A program made the translations under genes and the position numbers. The notes beneath the pieces were generated by a model, which had not been told where the DNA came from, did no database searches, and was given only the letters and a program-made list of their open reading frames with translations. Shown here one piece after another: positions 1-8,692 of a DNA stretch of 64,000 bases (positions within the stretch are counted from its first letter, which is position 1; every line of letters starts with the position of its first letter). Source of the stretch: Ruegeria sp. ANG-R (GTDB lineage: Bacteria; Pseudomonadota; Alphaproteobacteria; Rhodobacterales; Rhodobacteraceae); contig NZ_JWLJ01000002.1 of assembly GCF_000813985.1 (NCBI RefSeq), positions 1-64,000 of the forward strand, in the 5' to 3' direction.

Positions 1-36
1 CGCTGCCACAGCGCGTTATTGTCATCCAACCAAAAC

Positions 37-50
37 TTCGCAACAGAACC
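37..50. repeat. Possible terminal inverted repeat of an IS6-family element at the left edge
   Basis: Bases 37-50 read TTCGCAACAGAACC. Their reverse complement starts GGTTCTGTTGCGAA, close to the GGTTCTGTCGCAAA end of the IS6 relic at 49014 and to the GGTTTTGTTACAAA end at 10061. In this orientation the element would lie to the left, outside the window, and end at base 50. Only the 14-base match supports this. Bases 1-36 show no recognisable transposase. Confidence 0.3.
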
Positions 51-59
51 CCACAGGGC

Positions 60-851
60 TCAGTGTCCCAGGATCTGGCTGAGGAACAGCTTGGTCCGCT
101 CTGATTGCGGGTTGTTGAAGAACTCTTCCGGTTCGTTCTGTTCCACGATCTGGCCTGCGTCCATAAAGATCACGCGGTTGGCGACCTGGCGGGCAAAGCC
201 CATCTCGTGGGTCACACACAGCATGGTCATGCCTTCTTCGGCCAGCTCGATCATGGTGTCGAGCACCTCTTTGATCATTTCGGGGTCAAGGGCTGAGGTC
301 GGCTCGTCGAACAACATGATCCGCGGCATCATGCAGAGCGAACGGGCAATCGCCACACGCTGCTGCTGACCACCCGAAAGCTGGCCGGGATACTTGTCGG
401 CCTGTTCGGGGATCTTGACCTTCTCCAGGAAGTGCATCGCACGCTCTTCGGCCTCTTTCTTGGGCGTCTTGCGCACCCAGATCGGGGCCAGCGTGCAGTT
501 TTCCAGAATGGTCAGATGCGGGAACAGGTTGAAGTGCTGGAACACCATGCCAACCTCGGACCGGATCTTGTCGATGTTCTTGAGGTCATTCGACAGCTCG
601 GTCCCGTCCACGACGATCCTGCCCTGCTGGTGTTCTTCCAGCGCGTTCAGGCACCGGATGAGGGTGGATTTACCCGACCCCGACGGCCCCGCGATCACGA
701 TCCGCTCGCCCTGATTGACGGTCAGATTGATATCGCGCAGCACGTGGAAGGCCCCGTACCACTTGTTCATGTTCGAGATTTCGATGGCGACCTCGTCGCT
801 CACCTGCATCTTCGAGCGGTCGATTTCGCGTTCAATTGCAAGTTCAGACAT
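60..851 (-). CDS. aapP: Acidic/polar amino-acid ABC transporter, ATP-binding subunit (AapP/BztD type)
   Basis: This 263-residue ATPase would energise uptake of glutamate, aspartate and their amides at the inner membrane. It has the Walker A motif GPSGSGKST, the ABC signature [14 protein letters not shown] and the Walker B/D-loop [11 protein letters not shown], in the spacing and length usual for polar amino-acid ATPases. The start at 851 has a GGGAG Shine-Dalgarno sequence. It is the last gene of a minus-strand run (aapQ-aapM-aapP) and starts 12 bp after the aapM stop. The matching binding protein is not next to it but lies at 7444-8460. The family assignment is firm. The exact substrate (Glu/Asp/Gln/Asn) is inferred from the long permeases and the neighbouring aspartate and asparagine enzymes. 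Confidence 0.93.
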   Translation of the reverse strand: MSELAIEREIDRSKMQVSDEVAIEISNMNKWYGAFHVLRDINLTVNQGERIVIAGPSGSGKSTLIRCLNALEEHQQGRIVVDGTELSNDLKNIDKIRSEVGMVFQHFNLFPHLTILENCTLAPIWVRKTPKKEAEERAMHFLEKVKIPEQADKYPGQLSGGQQQRVAIARSLCMMPRIMLFDEPTSALDPEMIKEVLDTMIELAEEGMTMLCVTHEMGFARQVANRVIFMDAGQIVEQNEPEEFFNNPQSERTKLFLSQILGH

Positions 852-863
852 GTGTTGAACTCC

Positions 864-1964
864 CTATTTCTTTTTGTGGCCTTTGTGGAGCTTGTCTTCG
901 AGATACAGGCTGTAGCGGGACATAGAGAAGCAGAAGACCCAATAAACCAGGGCGGTAAACACGTAGACCTCATTCGAAAGACCGATCCATTTGGTGTCGG
1001 TGATCGTGGCGTTTGCAATCCCCAGCAGGTCATACAGCCCGATGATTAGAACGAGGCTGGTATCCTTGAACAAGCTGATAAAAGTGCTGACAATGCCCGG
1101 TATCACGATCTTGAGAGCCTGCGGCAGGATGATCAGCCGCATCGATTGCCAATAACCAAGCCCCAGCGCGTCCGCCGCTTCATACTGTCCTTTCGGGATC
1201 GATTGCAGACCGCTGCGAATGACTTCGGCCATATAGGCGGATGCAAACAGTGAAATCCCGACCAGTGCGCGCAGCATCTGATCCATTGTCGTGCCCGGTG
1301 GAAGGAACAGGGGTAGCATGACCGAGGACATGAACAGGATCGTGATCAGCGGTACGCCTCGGATGAACTCGATGAAGATCACGCACAGGCTTGAGATCGC
1401 GGGCAGGTTTGACCTGCGACCCAGCGCCAGAATAACACCCAGCGGCAGGGAAACCACGATGCCGGTCAGGCCGCAGACCAGTGTCAACAGCAAACCGCCC
1501 CATTTCGAAGTTGCCACCTCGGGCAGGCCTAGGCCTCCGGCCAGCAGAATGGCCGTGATCAGCGGATAGAAACCTGCGAAGGTTAGACCATACCGGCGAT
1601 AAGGAAGCTTTTCGACCAGACAATAGCCAAGTGCCACAGGCAGGAGGGTAAATGCAATCCAGACCCGCCACACTTGCTCTGCCGGATAGAAGCCAACGAT
1701 GAACAGGCGGAAACGCGCGGTGATCACAGCCCAGCAGGCACCGCCGCTGGTGCAATCCTCTCGTGATGTTCCTATCCAGTCTGCCGAAAAGATGAGCCAG
1801 TTCAACAGCGGCGGGACGTACCGGATCAGAAGGTATAGAATCAGAACCGATACTATTGTGCTGCCGATTGAGCCGAACAGTCGGGTACGTATCAACGTGA
1901 GCAGATTGACACGCGCGCTGGCCGGTGGCGGAGACGGGGGGATAAGCTCATCTGTAAAAGACAT
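864..1964 (-). CDS. aapM: Amino-acid ABC transporter permease (AapM/BztC type)
   Basis: This 366-residue inner-membrane permease carries the EAA loop (YEAADALGLGYWQSMRL) used to contact the ATPase, about residues 255-290. Ordinary HisM-type permeases are about 230 residues. The extra N-terminal membrane part, with a hydrophobic segment near residues 30-60 followed by more helices before the core, is characteristic of the Aap/Bzt group. It starts 7 bp after the aapQ stop and ends 12 bp before aapP, so the three are surely co-transcribed. Confidence 0.9.
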   Translation of the reverse strand: MSFTDELIPPSPPPASARVNLLTLIRTRLFGSIGSTIVSVLILYLLIRYVPPLLNWLIFSADWIGTSREDCTSGGACWAVITARFRLFIVGFYPAEQVWRVWIAFTLLPVALGYCLVEKLPYRRYGLTFAGFYPLITAILLAGGLGLPEVATSKWGGLLLTLVCGLTGIVVSLPLGVILALGRRSNLPAISSLCVIFIEFIRGVPLITILFMSSVMLPLFLPPGTTMDQMLRALVGISLFASAYMAEVIRSGLQSIPKGQYEAADALGLGYWQSMRLIILPQALKIVIPGIVSTFISLFKDTSLVLIIGLYDLLGIANATITDTKWIGLSNEVYVFTALVYWVFCFSMSRYSLYLEDKLHKGHKKK

Positions 1965-1971
1965 AACGCCC

Positions 1972-3156
1972 TTACCTCTCTTTCAGAGCGACACACGCAT
2001 TGAACCAGTTCATGAAGACCGAGATCAGCAGGCTGATCGTCAGGTAAACGCCCATTGTGATCGCGATCACCTCGACGGCTTGACCGGTCTGGTTCAATGT
2101 CGTTCCGCCAAAGGTTGCGACCAGATCGGGATAGCCAATAGCCACCGCCAGAGAAGAGTTCTTGGTCAGGTTCAGGTATTGGCTTGTCAACTGAGGAACG
2201 GCCACGCGCATGGCCTGAGGGATCAGGACAAGCTTCATCATCTGGTTGGGTTGAAGGCCGAGCGCGGCCGCAGCTTCGCGCTGACCGGTGGACACCGACT
2301 GGATGGCCGACCTGAATATCTCAGCAATATAAGTGCCGGTGTACAGTACCAATGCCAGCAACAAGGCAGTGAATTCCGGTGAGATGACCATGCCACCGTT
2401 AAAACCAAAACCTTTTTGCACGGGGAAATCCCATTCAAGCGGCCGACCGCTCAGGAAATAGGTCAGAACCGGCAGCACGACGATCAGGGCGATCGAGCTT
2501 TGTATCACGGGAAAAGCCTCTCCCGTTTCGCGCTGTCTTTTCCTGGCCCAGACCGCCAGCGCGACTGAGGCGGCGATCGCGAGGGCGAATGCCAGCAGAA
2601 CGAGGCCAAAACCGTCTTGAACGATCGGTTGAGGGACGAAGAGACCCCGGTTGTTGAGCTGCGCAATGCCGAACAGGCCGATACTTTGACGGACACCGGG
2701 TAACGCCAGCAGAACGCCATACCAGAACAGGATCTGAAGCAGCACGGGTACGTTTCGCAGACTGTCCACATAAGCATAGGCAACGCCGGCCGACAGCCAG
2801 TTGAGTGACATCCGCATGATGCCCATGACCAGCCCAAGGATGGTTGCAAGAACAACCCCCAAGCCCGCCACGACCAGCGTGTTCAACAGGCCGACGATGA
2901 ACATCTGCCCGTGCGTGACGGGCTCGGGGAAGAACACCAGCATCTGGCTGACATCATAGCCGGCCGGCGTCGAAACAAATCCGAAACCGGTGGATATTCC
3001 TCGGTCCAAAAGATTCTTGGCTGTGTTGCTTATTATGAAATAAGCAAATGCTGTCACGCCGCCGATAGCAGCGAGCTGCATGACTATGCCTCTGAACTTT
3101 GCGTCATAGATGCTAAAGCGCATCTTATTGTGTGACGCCTCGTCAATGGCGGCCAT
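1972..3156 (-). CDS. aapQ: Amino-acid ABC transporter permease (AapQ/BztB type)
   Basis: The second permease of the Aap/Bzt-type importer, 394 residues from the chosen start. The frame is open up to 3270, but the ATG at 3156 has a very strong GGGGAGGTAA Shine-Dalgarno sequence just upstream and gives the protein MAAIDEASHNKMRF. The EAA loop reads EAAAALGLQPNQMMK near residue 300. Hydrophobic segments are spread along the whole length, with a long periplasmic or linker part between the first helices and the core, as expected for this enlarged permease type. It is first in the aapQMP run, with an AGCS symporter gene and terminator upstream, so it probably has its own promoter between 3157 and 3270. 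Confidence 0.9.
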   Translation of the reverse strand: MAAIDEASHNKMRFSIYDAKFRGIVMQLAAIGGVTAFAYFIISNTAKNLLDRGISTGFGFVSTPAGYDVSQMLVFFPEPVTHGQMFIVGLLNTLVVAGLGVVLATILGLVMGIMRMSLNWLSAGVAYAYVDSLRNVPVLLQILFWYGVLLALPGVRQSIGLFGIAQLNNRGLFVPQPIVQDGFGLVLLAFALAIAASVALAVWARKRQRETGEAFPVIQSSIALIVVLPVLTYFLSGRPLEWDFPVQKGFGFNGGMVISPEFTALLLALVLYTGTYIAEIFRSAIQSVSTGQREAAAALGLQPNQMMKLVLIPQAMRVAVPQLTSQYLNLTKNSSLAVAIGYPDLVATFGGTTLNQTGQAVEVIAITMGVYLTISLLISVFMNWFNACVALKER

Positions 3157-3269
3157 TGTTACCTCCCCTACTTTTTGGTTGAGGCTACTTAAGGAAACCG
3201 GATTTGGGGTTTCACTAGGGGGCTCCTTGCTGCGGCTAACCAACCTTGAAAGAGCGCCAAGTAGCGTCA

Positions 3270-3300
3270 AAAAAAGGAGCCACGTTGCAGCGGCTCCTTT
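3270..3300 (-). terminator. Rho-independent terminator after the AGCS symporter gene
   Basis: On the minus strand, 16 bp after the AGCS stop, arms AAAGGAGCC (3292-3300) and GGCTCCTTT (3273-3281) pair perfectly over a 10-base loop. A run of T follows, the complement of the A run ending at 3275. This separates the symporter gene from aapQ. Confidence 0.85.
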
Positions 3301-3315
3301 CCGTATTTCTTTCGA

Positions 3316-4746
3316 TCAGGCCGCGTTGGTGTCACGCTTGGGCCAGGCTTCTGGATCCAGATCCAGATCAGCGAAATCGTCGATGTTCAACACCGGCCGT
3401 TCTACGCCTTCGCTGAGCTGCTTGCGGAAATCACGCAGGATGCGCATCGCAATCGGGAACAACATCATGATCGCCAGCAAGTTGACCAGCGCCAGCACGC
3501 CCATCATCGGGTCCGAGAAGAAAAAGACCGCAGTAGCATTTGGTGCGACGGCACCCAGCAACACGATCCCCATGACGGCAACACGCAGTACCTGAATGGC
3601 CATCGGGTTCTTTGACAGAACCGTCATGGCGTTTTCACCCAGATAATAGTTGTAGATGATCGAGCTGAAAGCGAACAACAGGATTGCCGCAGTCAGGAAG
3701 TACTGAGTCCACGCGCCCAGATGAGAAACCAGCGATTGCTGGGTCAAGGCCACGCCATCGATGTCTTCGGCACCCGGCACATACACGTCGCCCAAGAGGA
3801 TCACGAAGGCTGTGCAGGAACAGATCAGGATCGTGTCGATGAATACCGAAAACGCCTGAGTGATGCCCTGGCTGACGGGGTGACGTACTTCGGCTGTCGC
3901 AGCGACGTTCGGAGCAGATCCGAGACCCGCTTCGTTCGAGAACAAGCCGCGACGCAGACCCTGAGCAATCGCAGCACCCATGCCGCCACCCACAGCTTCT
4001 TCGAGGCCGAATGCGTTGGCAAAAATGCTGGCCAGAACGCTGGGCACTTCACCGATGTTCAGTACTATAATGATGAGAGCCATCGCGATGTATCCGATTG
4101 CCATGATCGGAACGACCACATCGGCGGCTTTAGCAATCCGATGAATGCCACCAAATACGATTGCGCCGGTGATTGCGGTCAGGAACAAGCCGGTCCACAT
4201 CCGATCGATACCCAGGCTGTCATATGCAGCTCCGGCAACAGTGTTGCCCTGGAATGCGTTGAAGCCGATGCCGAATGCCGCGATCAGGCAGACCGCATAG
4301 GTGATTGCCAGCCAGCGGTATTCCTTGCCCAGGCCATGCAGGATGGCACGCGCCGGACCGCCGCGGTAAGAACCCGTTCCGTCTGCACGCTTGTAGAGCT
4401 GCGCCAACGAGCATTCAACGAGGCTTGTCGCCATGCCCACAAGCGCGATTGCCCACATCCAGAAAACGGCACCGGGTCCGCCCAGAGTGATCGCGACTGC
4501 AACGCCGGCAATGTTACCACCGCCCACGCGTCCGCCGACCGAAACCAGCAACGCCTCGCGCGCTGAAATCTTGTTTGGGTCCGCTTCCTTTTTGCTCAGG
4601 ACGCGAAACATCCGCTTAAAGAACCGGAACTGTACAAATCCGGTCGCAACCGTGATGAACACCCCAAAAATGACGAGAATGGGGATGAGCGACCATCCCC
4701 ATGTAAGGTCACCTATGACCCCAAATAAGCTTTCCAACAGTTGCAT
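3316..4746 (-). CDS. Sodium:alanine/glycine-type symporter (AGCS family)
   Basis: A 476-residue inner-membrane protein of the alanine/glycine:cation symporter family, which brings small neutral amino acids in with sodium. Recognisable family stretches are GGRVGGGNIAGVAVAITLGG near residue 70 and the glycine-rich GLRRGLFSNEAGLGSAP near residue 265, with about 10-11 hydrophobic segments. The start at 4746 has a perfect GGAGG site 8 bases upstream. It is divergent from the XRE regulator at 4886, with 139 bp between them, and is followed by a terminator, so it is probably monocistronic. Its place inside the aspartate/asparagine cluster suggests that it serves the same amino-acid economy. D-alanine, alanine or glycine would be typical substrates, but none can be read from the sequence. 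Confidence 0.92.
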   Translation of the reverse strand: MQLLESLFGVIGDLTWGWSLIPILVIFGVFITVATGFVQFRFFKRMFRVLSKKEADPNKISAREALLVSVGGRVGGGNIAGVAVAITLGGPGAVFWMWAIALVGMATSLVECSLAQLYKRADGTGSYRGGPARAILHGLGKEYRWLAITYAVCLIAAFGIGFNAFQGNTVAGAAYDSLGIDRMWTGLFLTAITGAIVFGGIHRIAKAADVVVPIMAIGYIAMALIIIVLNIGEVPSVLASIFANAFGLEEAVGGGMGAAIAQGLRRGLFSNEAGLGSAPNVAATAEVRHPVSQGITQAFSVFIDTILICSCTAFVILLGDVYVPGAEDIDGVALTQQSLVSHLGAWTQYFLTAAILLFAFSSIIYNYYLGENAMTVLSKNPMAIQVLRVAVMGIVLLGAVAPNATAVFFFSDPMMGVLALVNLLAIMMLFPIAMRILRDFRKQLSEGVERPVLNIDDFADLDLDPEAWPKRDTNAA

Positions 4747-4842
4747 TTCATCCTCCGGTTCATCTGTTCACTGATGATTTGACGAGAGGACGCTAGGGGG
4801 GGAGCTGAAGAATAACGATTGGTAAGACAGATAGGGTTGTAC

Positions 4843-4873
4843 GCTAGTTGCACTAGGAGTAGCATCAACTAGC
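4843..4873. promoter_or_regulatory. Inverted repeat upstream of the XRE regulator, candidate operator
   Basis: GCTAGTTG (4843-4850) and CAACTAGC (4866-4873) are exact reverse complements separated by 15 bp. They end 12 bp before the regulator's ATG, in the divergent region shared with the AGCS gene. A further ACGCTAG copy lies near 4788-4794, on the AGCS side. The placement suits autoregulation plus control of the symporter. Binding is inferred. Confidence 0.5.
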
Positions 4874-4885
4874 AAAGGATAGGAT

Positions 4886-5698
4886 ATGCCACGAGATTTA
4901 CCAGAAAATCTAAGGTTGCTGTGCAGTTATCACCAGTCTATTGCCGAAGTCTGCCGTCGGCTTGGGGTTAATCGCTCTCAGTTCAATCGGTATCTGAACG
5001 GACAGACACTGCCCTCGCTTAGACTGATGCGCAAAATGTGCGATTTCTTCGGTATTGAAGAAGCGGAACTGCTCATGCCGCATGGTCAGTTCAAAGAGTT
5101 GATCCGCTTGAAACCACAGGGCGTTGGTGTCGAGATAGACAAAAACATCGTGATGACGAAAGCGGAACAAGTGATACAAGCCTCGCGGTCCAAGTTGGAC
5201 ACTTATGCAGGCTACTACTTCACCTACTACAACTCGATGTCCAATCCAGGAAAAATACTGAAAGGGCTGAGCAAAATCTATCGCACCCCATTCAGCATGA
5301 ACATCAAAACGCTCGAAGTCATCGGCAAGCGCGGTCACGGCGGATTCACCTGCAAATATGAAGGGGCGTGCTTCACTCTTGGTGATCGCTTGTTCATTAC
5401 CGCTATGGAAACACTGACATGCAACGAAGCGATCCAGATTATCTTGTATCCAAGTTATACCAATCGAATTCGCTTTCTGAGTGGCATCATGTCCGGAGTG
5501 GCCGCACAGGCGACACGCCCCCCTTCGGCGACGCAGATCGTGATGCAGTTTCTGGGGACAAGTGTCGATCTGCGCAAATCGTTGGATATCTGCGGGCTAT
5601 TCGATGCAGAGGCGGAGCAGATTCCCGCAGAGGTTCGCAAGATGATCAGCGGATCACTCAGAGAGGGCACTCACCTGCTGGAAGCCGCCCCGAACTGA
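4886..5698 (+). CDS. XRE-type helix-turn-helix regulator with an unrecognised C-terminal domain
   Basis: A 270-residue protein. An N-terminal HTH of the Cro/C1 type spans about residues 10-60 (SIAEVCRRLGVNRSQFNRYL as helix-turn-helix). A roughly 190-residue C-terminal part follows that is not a cupin or peptidase and that I do not recognise; it may sense a ligand. AAGGATAGGAT precedes the ATG. It is transcribed away from the AGCS symporter and convergent with the asparaginase operon, and an 8-bp inverted repeat sits just upstream. By position it is the likely local regulator of the aspartate/asparagine cluster. That role is inferred. Confidence 0.8.
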   Translation: MPRDLPENLRLLCSYHQSIAEVCRRLGVNRSQFNRYLNGQTLPSLRLMRKMCDFFGIEEAELLMPHGQFKELIRLKPQGVGVEIDKNIVMTKAEQVIQASRSKLDTYAGYYFTYYNSMSNPGKILKGLSKIYRTPFSMNIKTLEVIGKRGHGGFTCKYEGACFTLGDRLFITAMETLTCNEAIQIILYPSYTNRIRFLSGIMSGVAAQATRPPSATQIVMQFLGTSVDLRKSLDICGLFDAEAEQIPAEVRKMISGSLREGTHLLEAAPN

Positions 5699-5708
5699 AT
5701 GGGTGGCG

Positions 5709-6656
5709 TCAGGAAAACTCGCCGCAAGCCGAGCGTTCGAGGAACTCAAATTGAGCTTTAGGCGTTGAAAACTTACTCAATGCATACATGAGTTTGGCGT
5801 AAGATGCCTCGACCGTCGCATCGCGCCCATCAATCACCCCGGCGTCTTTCAGTATTGCGCCAGCAGCATACGTTCCCAAGGAAATACCACCTTCGGAACA
5901 CTGGCTTACCGCGACCACGGGAATTTCACGTTTGGCTGCCAATTCCAGAGCGGTGTAGAGGCCGGGTATTTCAGGCAGTGTTCCTGATCCATAGCAGCGA
6001 AGAACAATACCATTGGCGCGCGCGGCACAATATTCGGCGACACTGCCCGACATACCGGGCGCAACAGCTAATACCGGAATGTCGTATTCGCCAAACTGCT
6101 GCACCCTAAAACTGTCCCCATCTCTTTTTGGAGGCAAATTTGTCGGAGATGCGTGAAATGCGTCAAACGCAGTTGAATGTGACTTCCGCACTCTGGTTCC
6201 ATGCAAGAGCTGCCCGGCAAACTGAACCCAGACACCAGCTTCCGCCCTGAGGGCAGCATTCATGGCATCGGTCAGATTGCCCAACCCATCATTATGTTGG
6301 ACCGTGAGTGGGAGCATGGAGCCGGTTACAACAACGGGTTTTCCAAGACCCTCTAGTGCGAAACTGAGCGCGGAAGTTGTAAAGGACAGAGTGTCTGTCC
6401 CATGGGTGATCATAAAGGCGTTATAATTATCATAGTTTTTTTCGATCTGAGAAGTTATCCAGTTCCAGTCTTTAGGTGACGCGTTGGCGCTGTCGATCAA
6501 AGGGTCTGAGACAACAAGATCATATTGGCCTTCTATCCTGCCCTGGCTATGCAATTCGTTCAGGCAATCTTCGACGATGCCCAATTCAGGTGCATAGCCC
6601 ATTTGCGTCTGAACCATTCCAATGGTTCCGCCGGTATGGATAACAAGTGTTTTCAA
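5709..6656 (-). CDS. L-asparaginase family amidohydrolase
   Basis: A 315-residue enzyme that would hydrolyse asparagine to aspartate and ammonia. It has both threonine signatures of the asparaginase/glutaminase family: TGGTIGM at residues 8-14 with the first catalytic Thr, and MITHGTDTL near residue 90 with the second Thr and the Asp. There is no signal peptide, so it is a cytoplasmic form. It starts 3 bp after the stop of the Asp/Glu racemase-like gene and is translationally linked to it. Together with aspartase (8693-10060) it gives a route asparagine to aspartate to fumarate. A preference for Asn over Gln or D-Asn is inferred from context. Confidence 0.9.
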   Translation of the reverse strand: MKTLVIHTGGTIGMVQTQMGYAPELGIVEDCLNELHSQGRIEGQYDLVVSDPLIDSANASPKDWNWITSQIEKNYDNYNAFMITHGTDTLSFTTSALSFALEGLGKPVVVTGSMLPLTVQHNDGLGNLTDAMNAALRAEAGVWVQFAGQLLHGTRVRKSHSTAFDAFHASPTNLPPKRDGDSFRVQQFGEYDIPVLAVAPGMSGSVAEYCAARANGIVLRCYGSGTLPEIPGLYTALELAAKREIPVVAVSQCSEGGISLGTYAAGAILKDAGVIDGRDATVEASYAKLMYALSKFSTPKAQFEFLERSACGEFS

Positions 6657-6659
6657 TGT

Positions 6660-7379
6660 TCACTCAGCCTTACAGAACGATTTTTCAACAAGGTTTCTAG
6701 CCAGAAGACGGGTAACATCTACCAAAGTTTTCTCATCGCTTTCCAACTCAATCAGAGGCAGTTCGGTACATGCCAGCAAAACGATGTCGCTCTGAAGTGT
6801 GCCGATCAGTGCTTCGAACCGTTTGATGACGTTCGGGTCGCCTCCTCCAAGTCGTTTGACGTCATAAATGATCTGGTGCAGTTCCGCAGGGTTCTCTGGG
6901 ATCTCCACCTCAAACTCATTGGACAACCTGTGATAGGCGGACCAGCTGTCCATCTTGCTGACCGGCGCAGCACCCAAAAGCGCGACACAGCTGTGCTCTT
7001 CACGACGCAGGTAGTCTTCGACAACATCACCCACCGACACCAACTCCGCTTCTCTGGGGTCCGCCTTGATCTGCCGTTCGTAGTAGTTCAAGGTGTTGCA
7101 CGCGATAGCGATATAGTCTGTCTGGCTGGCCAGATCCGTGAAGACCCGTTCCAACTCTGGCCAGACTGCAACGTCGTTTGTTTCCAACTCCATGGATAGG
7201 CCCAAAATAGGGGAGGATATGATCCTCACGCGAGGGCCGTCCAAATCCCCCAAGTATTTTTCACCCATAAGGTCCTTGGTTTCTTCAATGACCTTCATCC
7301 ACAGATCAGCGCCGGCCTCGGGCCCTGATCCGGCAATGAGGCCGATTCTGCGGCGTTCACTACGGGGGAGAAATTCCAT
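6660..7379 (-). CDS. Aspartate/glutamate racemase family protein
   Basis: A 239-residue PLP-independent racemase-type protein. The N-terminal RRRIGLIAGSGPEAGADLW is the family start, with two cysteine sites: IAIACNTLN near residue 95 and VLLACTELPL near residue 195. Both Cys are present, which argues for true racemization rather than a one-cysteine relative. The open frame extends to 7415, but the ATG at 7379 has an AAGGA site and begins with the conserved N-terminus. It lies between the binding-protein gene aapJ, behind a terminator hairpin, and asparaginase. It could interconvert L- and D-aspartate or glutamate taken up by the Aap system. Hydantoin racemase-like activity is a less likely alternative. 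Confidence 0.85.
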   Translation of the reverse strand: MEFLPRSERRRIGLIAGSGPEAGADLWMKVIEETKDLMGEKYLGDLDGPRVRIISSPILGLSMELETNDVAVWPELERVFTDLASQTDYIAIACNTLNYYERQIKADPREAELVSVGDVVEDYLRREEHSCVALLGAAPVSKMDSWSAYHRLSNEFEVEIPENPAELHQIIYDVKRLGGGDPNVIKRFEALIGTLQSDIVLLACTELPLIELESDEKTLVDVTRLLARNLVEKSFCKAE

Positions 7380-7395
7380 TTTATGTCCTTGTCGG

Positions 7396-7428
7396 AAAAA
7401 AGGCCCCGGAACCAATTTGTTCCGAGGC
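7396..7428 (-). terminator. Terminator/attenuator between aapJ and the racemase gene
   Basis: On the minus strand GCCTCGGAAC (7419-7428) pairs with GTTCCGGGGC (7403-7412), with one G-U pair and a 6-base loop. Six T follow (7396-7401). It starts 16 bp after the aapJ stop. It should keep most transcripts to the binding protein and let a fraction read into racemase-asparaginase, a common way to make more binding protein. Confidence 0.8.
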
Positions 7429-7443
7429 AGTTCGGGGAGGGGA

Positions 7444-8460
7444 TTAGCGAATGGGGGCCGCGTAGCGAAGTCCGCCGTTTTTCCAAGTGTCGTTCAGGCC
7501 ACGTTCCAGACCCAACGGAGTGTCTGGCCCAACGTGACGATTATACGACTCGCCATAGTTGCCTACGCTTTTTAGGATCTGATATGCGAAGTCGTTGCTC
7601 AGTCCCAGCGGCTCCCCGATGTCGCCTTCAACACCAAGAATACGTTTGATTTCCGGGCTGTTGGTGTCGGCTTTGATCTGATCGACATTCTCAGAGGTGA
7701 TCCCCAGTTCTTCACCGGTATCCATCACCCAGAGTGACCAGCGAACGATGTCTCCCCATTGATCATCACCCTGACGCACAACCGGACCGAGAGGCTCTTT
7801 CGAGATGATCTCCGGCAGGATCATGTGCTCGTCCGCGTTTGCAAGTTGAACCCGCGCCGCAGCCAATGCGGAGGCGTCAGTCGTATAGACATCGCAACGA
7901 CCCGCTTCGTAGGCGGCAACGACTTCGGCTTCTTTTTCAAAAGCCACAACCTTGTAAGCCATGTTGTTGGCATCGAAATAGTCTTTGAGGTTCAGCTCGG
8001 TTGTTGTCCCGGTCGACGTGCAGACCGTCGCCCCGTCCAGCTCGGTTGCGCTTGAAACACCGAGGTCCTTGCGGACCATGAAGCCCTGACCATCGTAATA
8101 GGTGACGCCAGTGAAATCCAAACCCAGAGCCGTATCGCGATTGTAGGTCCAGGTTGTGTTGCGCGACAGCATGTCGATTTCGCCGCCCTGGAGTGCGGTA
8201 AACCGGGTTTTCGCTGTTACCGATGTGTAATCGACCGCGTCCGGATCGCCAAACACGGCCGCTGCAACTGCCCGACAAATATCAACATCCAGCCCTTGGA
8301 AATTACCTTCATCATCAGGCGCGGCAAATCCAGCCAAACCGAAGTGTACACCGCAAACAACCTTGCCGTTCGCGCGCACGTCATCGAGGGTCCCAGCGGA
8401 CGCAAACCCGGCTAACAGGCCCAATACAGCGGATGTCCCGACGAGTTTATATATGTTCAT
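7444..8460 (-). CDS. aapJ: Periplasmic general amino-acid binding protein (AapJ/BztA type)
   Basis: A 338-residue solute-binding protein. The start at 8460 (MNIYKLVGTSAVLGLLAGFASAG) has a GGGAGG site and encodes a classical signal peptide cleaved near residue 22. The mature start, LDDVRANGKVVCGVHFGLAGF, and the motif DVDICRAVAAAVFGD near residue 55 are typical of AapJ/BztA. It must partner AapQMP (60-3156), because no other amino-acid ABC permease is present. The separation of about 4.3 kb by racemase, asparaginase, regulator and symporter genes is unusual. It is divergent from aspA, with 232 bp between them, and is followed by a terminator-like hairpin. Confidence 0.93.
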   Translation of the reverse strand: MNIYKLVGTSAVLGLLAGFASAGTLDDVRANGKVVCGVHFGLAGFAAPDDEGNFQGLDVDICRAVAAAVFGDPDAVDYTSVTAKTRFTALQGGEIDMLSRNTTWTYNRDTALGLDFTGVTYYDGQGFMVRKDLGVSSATELDGATVCTSTGTTTELNLKDYFDANNMAYKVVAFEKEAEVVAAYEAGRCDVYTTDASALAAARVQLANADEHMILPEIISKEPLGPVVRQGDDQWGDIVRWSLWVMDTGEELGITSENVDQIKADTNSPEIKRILGVEGDIGEPLGLSNDFAYQILKSVGNYGESYNRHVGPDTPLGLERGLNDTWKNGGLRYAAPIR

Positions 8461-8692
8461 TTCAACCTCCCTTGAGTGCAAAGCCGAGACTTCTGGTCCC
8501 GGTCGATATGCGCATCACAGCAGAGTTCCAGGAAGGTTGGCCTTTTGTAGCTCTGCATCTTGGCTTCGCCAATCGATCACTAAAAAGCGTCAGATAGCAT
8601 CTAAAGCACGTATTTTTGCGCCTGCCGAGCTTGCAACAGCCCGCATCCCGGGTGCAGGACCCGATAAACGTGACCGAAAACGGAGAGCCGCT

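Noticed and set aside
4747..4885. Glycine riboswitch upstream of the AGCS symporter
   Set aside because: The gap is only 139 bp, shared with a divergent gene, and shows no riboswitch-like conserved core.
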